DNA of 64,000 nt. Source: Burkholderia sp. WP9 (GTDB lineage: Bacteria; Pseudomonadota; Gammaproteobacteria; Burkholderiales; Burkholderiaceae). The stretch lies in NCBI RefSeq assembly GCF_900104795.1, contig NZ_FNTG01000002.1, positions 3,038,001-3,102,000 on the forward strand. Reading direction: 5' to 3'. The notes beneath the pieces were generated by a model. The model was not told where the DNA came from, made no database searches, and was given only the letters and a program-made list of their open reading frames with translations. This document shows positions 18,673 through 27,800 of the stretch, one piece after another (positions within the stretch are counted from its first letter, which is position 1; each line of letters opens with the position of its first letter). The position numbers and the translations under genes are program-made.

Positions 18673-18822
18673 ATCTGTCACGCTCGGCGCCGCCCGGTGC
18701 ATTCGCCACCCGGGCGCCGGCGCGTGTCGTTGGGCCCGCGGGTGCCTTGGTTATCCGATGTCCGTCCGATGTTCCCGGCGCGTTAGAGGCGCCGGATCTC
18801 ATCGTCTATTCGAGGAAGGTTC

Positions 18823-19908
18823 ATGCTGGGATTCGACGTAAGCACGGCCAGAAAGGTCTGGACCGCGTTTCTTATCGCGCTGCTGTTCTTCTGCATCTAT
18901 ATGGCGTCGTCCACTGTGCTGGTGGTGGTGTTCGCCGTCTTCTTCAGTTATCTCATCTACCCGATGGTCGAGCTGGTCGAGCGCATCCGGCCGCGCCGTG
19001 TGCCGCGAGTGGCGTCGATCGCGCTGGTGTTCGTGGTGGTGGTCGCAGTGATCGCGGTGGCCGGGTCGCTGTTCGGCGTGCAGTTGCAGGATCAGGCGTC
19101 GCATCTGTTCGCGCAGTTGCCGGCCTTGATGAAGTCCGACGTACCCAATCGCTTTCCATTGCCGCATTTTCTCGAACCGTTGCGCGAGCGGATCGTGGAT
19201 TTCGTGCGCAGCCAGATTGAAACCGGCTCCGACAAGGCCGTGCCGATGGCGCGCAGCGTCGGCCTCGGCGTGGTGCATGCGGCGAGCAATCTGATCTACC
19301 TCGTGCTGATTCCGATCCTGAGCTTCCTGTTGATCAAGGAAGGTCCGCAAATGCGCGACGCGTTTCTGGACCTGCTGACGGATCGGCACCGCACGTTGTG
19401 GGCGGAGATCGTGACCGATCTGAACGTGCTGCTGTCGAAATATGTGCGTGCGATGTTGTTCCTGTCGTTGGCCACGCTGATCTGTTACGGCGTGGCGTTC
19501 TCGCTGCTCGGCGTGCCGTACGCTTTCCTGCTGGCGGTGAGCGCGGGCTTGCTGGAGTTCGTGCCGTTTGCCGGGCCGCTCGGCGCCGTGGCCATCACGT
19601 TGGTGGTGGCCGTGTTCAGCGGCTATGCGCATCTGCTCTGGCTGGTGATCTTTATCGCGCTGTACCGGCTGTTCCAGGACTACGTGCTCAATCCTTATCT
19701 GATGAGCGAAGGCGTGGAGGTCAGTCCGTTTCTCGTCATTGTCGGATTGCTGGCCGGCGATCAGCTGGGCGGCGTGGCGGGCATCTTTCTGGCGGTGCCG
19801 GTGATCGCCATGTTGAAAATCATCATTGGCCGGGCACGCGTGTTTTATTCCGCTTCACGCGATGAAGGGGAAGTCGCGCGCCGCGCGTTGACCGGCAAAA
19901 CCGACTGA
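18823..19908 (+). CDS. AI-2E family transporter
   Basis: A 361-residue membrane protein of the AI-2E (PerM/TqsA/YdiK) exporter family, with about eight helices. Conserved parts are the paired N-terminal helices, the central amphipathic region DQASHLFAQLP, and the late ALYRLFQDYVLNPYLMSEGVEVSPFLVI followed by GDQLGGVAGIFLAVPVIAM. Family members move small molecules such as autoinducer-2 or sodium/protons; the substrate here cannot be read from sequence. It lies alone after the CsbD pair and converges on the ABC operon about 100 bases further on. Confidence 0.88.
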   Translation: MLGFDVSTARKVWTAFLIALLFFCIYMASSTVLVVVFAVFFSYLIYPMVELVERIRPRRVPRVASIALVFVVVVAVIAVAGSLFGVQLQDQASHLFAQLPALMKSDVPNRFPLPHFLEPLRERIVDFVRSQIETGSDKAVPMARSVGLGVVHAASNLIYLVLIPILSFLLIKEGPQMRDAFLDLLTDRHRTLWAEIVTDLNVLLSKYVRAMLFLSLATLICYGVAFSLLGVPYAFLLAVSAGLLEFVPFAGPLGAVAITLVVAVFSGYAHLLWLVIFIALYRLFQDYVLNPYLMSEGVEVSPFLVIVGLLAGDQLGGVAGIFLAVPVIAMLKIIIGRARVFYSASRDEGEVARRALTGKTD

Positions 19909-20009
19909 TGTTTTCGGTTTGCGCGGTCAGCGACGGCTGCAGTTGCCCACCCGCCGACCGGACGAGCAGCGACCGCGACGTCGGGTATCGATGTCAGCGA
20001 ACGGCGTTG

Positions 20010-21002
20010 CTATTTGACGAATTCTGTTTTTGACCGGTCGAGCAGCAAGGCCGTCGCGAGCACGACGAGCACACCCTTGATCGCGATCTGTGTAAATGAA
20101 TTGACCCCGCTCACGTCAAGTCCGTTGCTCATTACCGTCATCACCAGCACGCCAAAAAGCGCTCTGGATACGCCCCCGACACCACCCGAGAGCGCGGTGC
20201 CGCCGATGACGGCAGCGACGATCGCGTCGAGCATCAAGTCATCGCCCATACGGGTTGTTCCCGTACTGGTACGTGCAACCAGTAAGAATCCGGCCATACT
20301 CGCGAGCAGCCCGCTCATGAGAAACGCCCCAGTCTTCACCGCTGACACGTTCACGCCCGATAGCTTCGCGACCGCCTCTCCGCCGCCAACCGTTACCAGG
20401 TTCCGACCAAAGTGCGTACAGGCTCCAACGAACCCACACAGCAGAAACACCGCGATTGAGCAAAGGCCCACGTTCGGAATTCCATTTAGCAGGTGGCCGG
20501 ACGCCAGCCACGCAATTTTCTCGTCGTCGAAAACGATATTCGCTCCGCCACAAAGCCAGCTAGACACACCCGTGAAAATACTCATAGTGCCGAGCGTGGT
20601 CAGGAACGACGGGATACGCCCCACGAGATGCGCCGCCGCATTGAATGCGCCGGCCACAAGTCCGAGGAGCATCGTCACCGGAAGTGCCCACAATCCTAAT
20701 GAATGGTCCCGAACAAGAAGTGCCGTTGCGATTGCCGAGAGTGTGGCGACCGCTCCCACGGATAGATCGATCGAACCCGTGAGAATGACAAAGCTCGACC
20801 CTGTAGCGACCAGTAACACGATTGCCGATTGTCTGATCACATTGAAGAGGTTCGGAATTGACAGGAAGCGTTCGTTGGCAAGGCCAAAGACAAGCACCTC
20901 TATCAACAATAGTGTGACGGGGAACACGGTCACTAACAATGCTTGTTGCCTGAACACTCGGAGCCGGGTGCTAATGGGATTATCTATAGAGATGTTGGGC
21001 AC
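20010..21002 (-). CDS. Sugar-type ABC importer permease (RbsC family), second copy
   Basis: A 330-residue RbsC-like permease with about nine or ten helices and the family signatures FVILTGSIDLSVGAVATLSAI, GRIPSFLTTLGTMSIFTG and AAVIGGTALSGGVGGV. It is the last gene of the operon. The frame reaches up to a TTG at 21074 that overlaps the ATPase gene, but a GTG at 21002 has GGAG 8 bases ahead and gives a normal length, so it is preferred. The operon has two distinct permeases, suggesting a heterodimeric channel, as in the E. coli galactofuranose system (YtfT/YjfF). Confidence 0.85.
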   Translation of the reverse strand: MPNISIDNPISTRLRVFRQQALLVTVFPVTLLLIEVLVFGLANERFLSIPNLFNVIRQSAIVLLVATGSSFVILTGSIDLSVGAVATLSAIATALLVRDHSLGLWALPVTMLLGLVAGAFNAAAHLVGRIPSFLTTLGTMSIFTGVSSWLCGGANIVFDDEKIAWLASGHLLNGIPNVGLCSIAVFLLCGFVGACTHFGRNLVTVGGGEAVAKLSGVNVSAVKTGAFLMSGLLASMAGFLLVARTSTGTTRMGDDLMLDAIVAAVIGGTALSGGVGGVSRALFGVLVMTVMSNGLDVSGVNSFTQIAIKGVLVVLATALLLDRSKTEFVK

Positions 21003-21057
21003 GACCTGGTCTCCATTGAAAAGAACGTTTCCGTAGGCGCCCCTACGGCTGTCAGTT

Positions 21058-22647
21058 TCACACCATATGAGCAACCAGTTGCTCTTCGGTTGGTTTGGCG
21101 TGGGGCGGGGCCAGGTACTCTTTTACAACGCGACCTTCGCGCATCACCAGGACGCGGTCACTCAACCCGATCAGTTCAGGTAGATCGTCGGAAATGATCA
21201 GGATTGCCATTCCCTCGTCGGCGAGGTCGCGTATGAGCGAGTAAATCTCCTCTTTTACGCCGACGTCGATGCCTCTTGTTGGATTGTCCATCACCAGGAC
21301 TTTGGGATTTGCCAAAAGCCATTTGGCAAGCACGACCTTTTGTTGATTGCCGCCACTTAGATGCACGCAAAGTTGTGTTGCACTGGCGCATTTGATCCGC
21401 AGCCGCTCGATCCTGGCTCGAACCTCCCTATTTTCTCTGGCTACAGGAACGAGCGGCAGACCGAAGACCCGCATCTTCGGCAAGGCGACCAGACTGACGT
21501 TTGAGCGCACGGGAAGGTACAGTATTACGCCTTCAGTCTTTCGCTCACGTGGAACATAGGCGACGCCAGCGGCAATCGAAGAGCGTGCGCGATCGCGATC
21601 GTGCAGCGTTTGACCCGCAACACGTACCGAGCCATGACGCGGATAGGGCCACGCTCCCGCAATGGCGCGTCCAACGGCTTCCTTGCCACAACCCAGAAGG
21701 CCGCCAATTCCCAGCACCTCACCGCATCGCAGAGAAAACGAGACGTCGACAACGCCGTTGCCGGATATCCCGTCGATTTCCAGAATGGGCTGCGCCAACA
21801 CGTTATTGGCCCGTAGGCCTTGTCGTTCCTCCTTGTAGTAGTTTGCTGCACGCTTGCGGCCGACCATCAGTTCGTGCAGCCGTTTCTCCGTCATCTCCGG
21901 CTTCATCAGTTCGGCGACGTTTTCACCGTCCTTGAGCACGTACAGGCGATCGCAGTGTTCCGTGTACTCATGCAGGCGATGGGTAACCAGAACAAAGGAG
22001 GCCCGGTGCCTGAGGGCATTGACGCGTTTGAACAATGACTCAGCCCCATGTTCGCTAATCGCCGCTGATGGCTCATCGAGCAGAATGATGGGTGACTCCT
22101 TTCGATAAAGAGCCGCCAATGCGAACGCTCGCGCAATCTCGATCATCTGGCGATCCTCGAAGCCCAACGAGCCGACCAGAACCGTGGGACTGATATGTTC
22201 GAGGTCCAGGTCCACCAAGGCCTTGCTGGCGGCGTCGATCGCACCCTTGCGGTTGTTTCGCCCAAATGCACTCTTGAATGCGCTCTCGTGGGCCAGAAAA
22301 ATGTTCTCGTACACGGCGAGGTTTTGCACGAGTGCCTGGTCCTGAAACACCATCGAGATTCCGGCCCTGACCGATGCGCGGTAGCCTTGTGGCGCGTACG
22401 GGTTCGCATCGAGCGTGAGCGTACCTGAGTCCGGCCGGACAATTCCGCCCAGCACCTTCAGCGTAGTGGACTTGCCCGCGCCGTTCTCACCCGCGATCCC
22501 CAGAATCTCCCCCGCCTCGACGTGCAGGCTCACCGATCTGAGCACTGGAATGCCCGCATAGGCTTTACTGACGCGATCGGCTACGAGACGGGTCGAATCA
22601 CGCTTCACCGCGTCGATAACCGGTTCGACAGACTTCACGCCGTTCAT
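21058..22647 (-). CDS. Sugar-type ABC importer ATPase with two nucleotide-binding domains
   Basis: A 529-residue fused ATPase of the RbsA/MglA class. First domain: Walker A GENGAGKST, Walker B ending in ILLDEPSAAIS. Second domain: a degenerate Walker A (GLLGCGKEA) but a clear signature LSGGNQQKVVLAKWLLANP and Walker B VLVMDNPTRGIDVG. This asymmetry is usual for the class. The start at 22647 overlaps the stop of the permease upstream (ATGA at 22644-22647). The frame is open further upstream, but that part shadows the permease gene. Confidence 0.92.
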   Translation of the reverse strand: MNGVKSVEPVIDAVKRDSTRLVADRVSKAYAGIPVLRSVSLHVEAGEILGIAGENGAGKSTTLKVLGGIVRPDSGTLTLDANPYAPQGYRASVRAGISMVFQDQALVQNLAVYENIFLAHESAFKSAFGRNNRKGAIDAASKALVDLDLEHISPTVLVGSLGFEDRQMIEIARAFALAALYRKESPIILLDEPSAAISEHGAESLFKRVNALRHRASFVLVTHRLHEYTEHCDRLYVLKDGENVAELMKPEMTEKRLHELMVGRKRAANYYKEERQGLRANNVLAQPILEIDGISGNGVVDVSFSLRCGEVLGIGGLLGCGKEAVGRAIAGAWPYPRHGSVRVAGQTLHDRDRARSSIAAGVAYVPRERKTEGVILYLPVRSNVSLVALPKMRVFGLPLVPVARENREVRARIERLRIKCASATQLCVHLSGGNQQKVVLAKWLLANPKVLVMDNPTRGIDVGVKEEIYSLIRDLADEGMAILIISDDLPELIGLSDRVLVMREGRVVKEYLAPPHAKPTEEQLVAHMV

Positions 22648-23600
22648 TTCACCAACCCCGCGCGACGATCGTTCATCAGAATCACCGCGATCAAAACCAT
22701 CGCCCCCTTGATGATCGTTTGTAAATACGGTTGAACTGCCAGGAGGTCCAAGCCGTTGGCTACAAGGGCAATGATCAGTGTGCCGACCAACACGCGCCAT
22801 ACACTGCCGACGCCGCCGGTGACAAATATTCCTCCGAGGACGATAGCGGCAATCACTTGAAGCGTAAGTGAATCCCCCATGGATACAGTCGCCGTGCCCA
22901 GGCGTGCCGTCATTAGTGCTCCCGCCAGGCCGGCCACCGCACCGGACAGCGCAAAGACCAGGATCTTGCATCGACCCACGCGCACACCCAACAGCGCCGC
23001 TATACGTTCGTTGCCTCCGACGGCCATTACGTGACGGCCAAATAGAGTCCTCGTATTCAGCCAACCCAAAACGAGATACACGATCAACGCGCACAGACCA
23101 AGGTTTGGCAAGCCGTAGACCAGTTGCCCTCGTGCCAGCTGCTGAAAGTTTTCATCGATGACACGAATCGGTGAGCCGTTCGTCAGCATCAGCGCGACGC
23201 CACTCAGCGAGGTCATCATTCCTAGCGTGCCAAGAAATGATGGGATGCGCAATCCGACGTGGACAACGCCGTTTGCCGATCCCAATATGGCGCCCACAAG
23301 CACGCCTGCCAGAACGGCCGCGATGCCGAGTTGAGGAACGAGCATCGCTGTGATAATTCCAGCAACCGTCGCTACAGCGCCCACGGACAGGTCAATGCAT
23401 CCAAGAAGCACGACAAATGCGCTTGACGACGCAACTGTTAGCAGAATTGCGGCGTACAGAACAATGTTGCTGAGGTTCGCAATACTCAAAAATTCCCGGC
23501 TCTTTAACGAGAATGCGGCGTAAAGAGCTAGCAGTACGACCGTCGGCGCGACTCTTGTCGCCCTGGTGCGACTGCGTAGCGATGTGATCGATGTCGACAC
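22644..23600 (-). CDS. Sugar-type ABC importer permease (RbsC family), first copy
   Basis: A 318-residue RbsC-like permease with the same architecture as the other permease of this operon (FVVLLGCIDLSVGAVATVAGI, GLRIPSFLGTLGMMTSLSG, IVLGGIFVTGGVGSV) but clearly divergent from it. It begins 13 bases after the binding-protein stop and overlaps the ATPase start by four bases, so translation is coupled. Likely partner of the second permease in one transporter. Confidence 0.9.
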   Translation of the reverse strand: MSTSITSLRSRTRATRVAPTVVLLALYAAFSLKSREFLSIANLSNIVLYAAILLTVASSSAFVVLLGCIDLSVGAVATVAGIITAMLVPQLGIAAVLAGVLVGAILGSANGVVHVGLRIPSFLGTLGMMTSLSGVALMLTNGSPIRVIDENFQQLARGQLVYGLPNLGLCALIVYLVLGWLNTRTLFGRHVMAVGGNERIAALLGVRVGRCKILVFALSGAVAGLAGALMTARLGTATVSMGDSLTLQVIAAIVLGGIFVTGGVGSVWRVLVGTLIIALVANGLDLLAVQPYLQTIIKGAMVLIAVILMNDRRAGLVK

Positions 23601-23613
23601 GGTTTACATGGAC

Positions 23614-24828
23614 TCAGAAAGTGAGTTTCTGTTTATAGTGATCTGCGTATTCCGCGCGGATCTTCTGGTCGTCATGGTTCTTGATCGCGTCCTGGTAGGC
23701 TGCCGGTAGCTGATATCCTGCCGGCCGCGGCGTTTTTGCGTAGCCCCATATCTTCACGGGATCCATCGGCCACATGGAGTTTTGCGGGTCCCAGTCGTTC
23801 GGGTGCAGAACGTGTGACATTTTTCGCCAGTCATACGGAAGCTTCCCGCTATTGAAAACCTTCTCATAGGCGTCCACATTGTTTGAGCTGATGAGCACCG
23901 CGCCGGTATACATCATCGACTCGGTCGGGCTGGGCTTCCATCCATGCGCTACGTCGTACGCCCAAACCATTGCATAGCCGGATTGCCACGCGGGCAGGCT
24001 GCTTATGGTGGCGAGAATGCGGCCCTCCCTGATCAGTTTGATGGTCTCCACGCTGCCGTCAAAGCCGATGATAGGAACTTTCAGGCCTGCTTCCTCGTTC
24101 GCCTGCAATACGCCAATGGCCTCTGAATCATTTTCGGCGAAGACGCCATCGATCTTCGGATGCGCGACGATGGCATCTTCCATTACTTTGCGCGAGTCGA
24201 TCTGGTTCCAGTTGCCGGACTGCGAAGCAACGACCTTGATGGCTGGGAACTCTTTCAACGCGCGGTCGAACCCGGTGTTTCTGACCATCACGGCTGATGA
24301 CCCCGGGTAGCCGGTAATCTGGACAACGTTGCCTTTTCCGCCCATCTTCTGAAAGAGAAGCTTGGCGATCTGATAGGCATTGGCGTCGTCGTCGGGTTCG
24401 AAGAAGCCGGCATAGGCGTGGTTCGGGACGTCGAGAGGGTGATACCACGGCACGGTATCCCAGACACCAACGTAATATCCGCCGGCGTCACGGACCTTGC
24501 TGACGAACGCAGGAATGTTGCCGATGTTCTGTGCGTTGCCAAAGAACAGCTTCGTCCCTGCCTGAAGTTGCGACTCATAGTTCTGGAGTTGTTTGGTGGG
24601 ATCGCCTTCGTTGGTCAACGCCCGATATTCGATGCCCAGCGCATCGGCGGCGGAACGTGCGCCGCGGTCCCAGTTAGAGAAGTATTCGATATTCAGGCTG
24701 GTCACTTCTCCAACAACCACTTTTTGCCCCAGCGCCTCAGTAGAAGCCACGAGTAACGCGGCCGTCAGAATCGCCGGGGCGAAAGCACAAGCGGTCACGA
24801 AAAGGCCGCAACGAGAGGAGTTTGCCAT
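23614..24828 (-). CDS. Periplasmic sugar-type binding protein of the ABC importer
   Basis: A 404-residue exported protein with a signal peptide of about 35 residues (hydrophobic stretch FVTACAFAPAILTAALLVAS). A type I periplasmic binding fold follows: VVVGEVTSLNIEYFSNWDRGA, TKLFFGNAQNIGNIPAFVSK, VVQITGYPGSSAVMVRN, DGVFAENDSEAIGVL. It is longer than RbsB at the C-terminus, with a Pro/Trp-rich end. AGGAGA lies at good distance from the ATG. The ligand is unknown. It starts 54 bases after the giant sensor gene in the same direction. Confidence 0.88.
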   Translation of the reverse strand: MANSSRCGLFVTACAFAPAILTAALLVASTEALGQKVVVGEVTSLNIEYFSNWDRGARSAADALGIEYRALTNEGDPTKQLQNYESQLQAGTKLFFGNAQNIGNIPAFVSKVRDAGGYYVGVWDTVPWYHPLDVPNHAYAGFFEPDDDANAYQIAKLLFQKMGGKGNVVQITGYPGSSAVMVRNTGFDRALKEFPAIKVVASQSGNWNQIDSRKVMEDAIVAHPKIDGVFAENDSEAIGVLQANEEAGLKVPIIGFDGSVETIKLIREGRILATISSLPAWQSGYAMVWAYDVAHGWKPSPTESMMYTGAVLISSNNVDAYEKVFNSGKLPYDWRKMSHVLHPNDWDPQNSMWPMDPVKIWGYAKTPRPAGYQLPAAYQDAIKNHDDQKIRAEYADHYKQKLTF

Positions 24829-24882
24829 TTCATGTCTCCTGCTGTTTGAGGGTTTTGTCCGCGAGCGTAACGAGTCAAGACT

Positions 24883-27800
24883 TCATCGACGGTCCGCAAC
24901 GATCGCGGGCAACGTGAATTGAAAAGTCGCGCCTCGTCCAGTGACTTCGGCGACCCACAAGCGCCCGCCATGCGATTCGACAATCGAACGGCTGATACGA
25001 AGCCCCATGCCGGTGCCGTGGGATTTGGTTGTAAAGAACGGGTCGAAAATCTGTTCCGCAAGCAGCGGCGGAACCCCTATGCCGGTGTCACTGACTGAAA
25101 CCAGAATCTGGTCGTTTTCGGCGCGCCGCGACCTGATCGCCATCTGACGCATTCCATCGACTTCCTTCATGGCTTCGATGCTGTTGACGATCAGATTCAT
25201 CGCGACCTGCTGCAACTGCACCCGATCGCCAATGATAGGAGGAAGCCCTGCGGGCAGTTCAGTGCGGACCGATATGTCGTATCGCGCTGCCTCGCCGCGC
25301 AGAAGGGCGGCAGTTTCCCGGATGATTTCGCTTATGTCGACAACCTCGCGATTTAGCGCGCCTTTTTCGAATTGTGTGCGAATCCTGCCGATAATCTGGG
25401 CTGCGCGTTGTTCGTCACTGACGATTCTGGTGGCGGCCGCCCGCGCTTCATCGAGATTCGGCATGTCACGATCAAGCCATCGCAGGCAAGCGTTCGCATA
25501 GGCGATAGCAGCAGTAATCGGTTGATTGAGCTCGTGTGCCAGGGAAGCGGTGAGTTCTCCCATGGTTGTCGCCCGGTTGATGCGCGCCAGATCGGTCAGC
25601 GCCTGGCGCAAGACCTCTTCTGCCCGCTTGCGTTCCGTGATGTCACGAACGGCTCCGATAAATTCAAGGTTGCCGATATTGACCGCCCGGCCCGTGGCAT
25701 GGACATGCTTGATTCTCCCGTCCGGCATGACGAAACGATGTTCGCTGTCGAAATCTTTCTTCTCGGTGATGGCCGCTTCAAGCGTTCGGCGAACAGCGTC
25801 CCGGTCTTCGGGGTGCATGCGTTGTACTGCGAGGTTGACGGAGGGCGTAACTCCGCGATCATATTCAAGTATGTTGTAACCTTCCTCCGACCAGTAATGC
25901 TCTCCGCTTGCAATGTTCCAGCCGAAGCTGCCTGTGTGACTGATCCTTTGCCCTTCGGCCAGGAAGGCTTCGCTGCGTTGCAGGTCGGTAAAAAGAGCGG
26001 CATTGGCCAGCGAAATAGCCGCTTGCGAAGCCAGCAACCGCAGTACCGCAACCCGGTCCGACGTGAAGACGCCCGGCGCCAGGTTGTTCTCCAGATAGAG
26101 TGCGCCGACAAGCTTCTTCTGCTTGATGATCGGCAGACACAGCATGGACCGGGCACCGCGCTGACGAATGTATTCGTCGGTCGAGAAGGCACTGTCGGCT
26201 GCGGCGTCGTGCAGGAGCAAACTCTCCTTGGTCCGCAAAACGAACTGGAAGACGGATGCCGGAAGATCCGCGCCAGTTATGGTCGCCTGGCGCAGCGCAA
26301 CGATCAGCCCATCTACGCCGGTTGTGGCCTCCGCTTCGATCCGATATTCTTTCGCGCGCGGCAGAATCAATATTCCACGTTCGGCGCCGGCATATTCAAT
26401 GGCCGTGCGCATGAGCGTATCGATCAGCTTTTCGTGCTCGATCTCGCCCGATACGGCCTCAGATACGCGGATGACTGTCGCCAGATCGAACTGTTCGACG
26501 GGGGCGAGAATCGTGCTCGTGTCGGACGACGTATTCTCTGCTCTAAACTGCGGATGTCGCTCCTCGATCTGCCGCACCTTCGCGTTCGCACCCCAGCGTA
26601 GATAGCAGTCCCGGGCGTCCCGGAAATAAGCATGCGCGATGCGTGCAAAGCCGCGTGCCAGATAAAAGCGAGCAGTGATCTCGTTGGCGGTGGCTTCGTT
26701 GTGGACGAGGCCTGCGGCGTGTGCTGAACTGATGGCGCGCTCGTACAGCCCTTCTGCGTCGAGCGCCCGCCCTTCGATGCGCGCCAGCTCCGCCGCGACC
26801 AGTGCCGCCCGGCTGGCAAAATTCTCGGGGCAATTCAGTGCCCATATGTTGAGCTTTTCCAGATGTTCCGCCAACCTCGCGCGATGAAATGTGCGATTCC
26901 CGGACGCGGCGAGATCATGAACGGCCGCATGGCTTAGCGCGGCGTAAAAGCGGTACTCGACGGTCTCGAGGGAAAACACGAAATTCCACAGCAATGGCTG
27001 CGCCTTTGAAGCCGCTTGCAAAGCGTCCTCGTAATCGCCCGCAAGGAAACGTGCCTGCAGCTTGCAAATGTAGTACCAGAATATCGGGAATGTCAGCGTG
27101 GGTGCGTCAGCCAGCTTGCGCTCAAAATCGGGTTCACTGAACCCGGCGTCGTTGAAAGAGCCAAGGCGGGCGGTCAATCCCCGCAGGCTGCGAATGAGAC
27201 CGAGTTGGCTCGAGATCCATGCCTCGGCTGTTCCGATGCGGACTTTACGAGCGAACACCAGTGCGGATTCAGCTTGCTTCTGAGTCTCGGCCAACGGGTC
27301 GCCGGCCATGAGATAGTTGGTATTGATCTGGCCACACGCGTATCCCGCGTAACTTATCTCACCACTTTGGCTGGCGAGGTCGAAGGCACGAAACAGGAAC
27401 GCCCGCCCATTTCGGACATGCTGAGTCCAGGCTATGATGAAACCAAATGCCTCGAATGTTCTCGCTTGATAGCGCCGGAACCCCGGTCGTCCGACCAGAT
27501 CGCATCCCAGCCGGCCGAAGCGGTAACCCGCGTCGAATTGGCCGAAGACCGGTCCTGCCAGATAACCCACCTGCGCGTAGGCGATACACGAAGCATCGCT
27601 GTGACCTCGCTCAAGTCCTAAGCCAACAGCCGTACAAACGATCACGGCGAGCAGATGAATGGATTCGAAGTGATGCCCTGGGACTGCAACCCGGATCAGA
27701 AGATCCAGAGCGGCCAATGCGTCCGGATCGCTCGCGAGCGGCAGATCGACAAGGTCTTCGATGGTGCGAGTACCTAACCGGCTCCAGATACCGTCGTACG

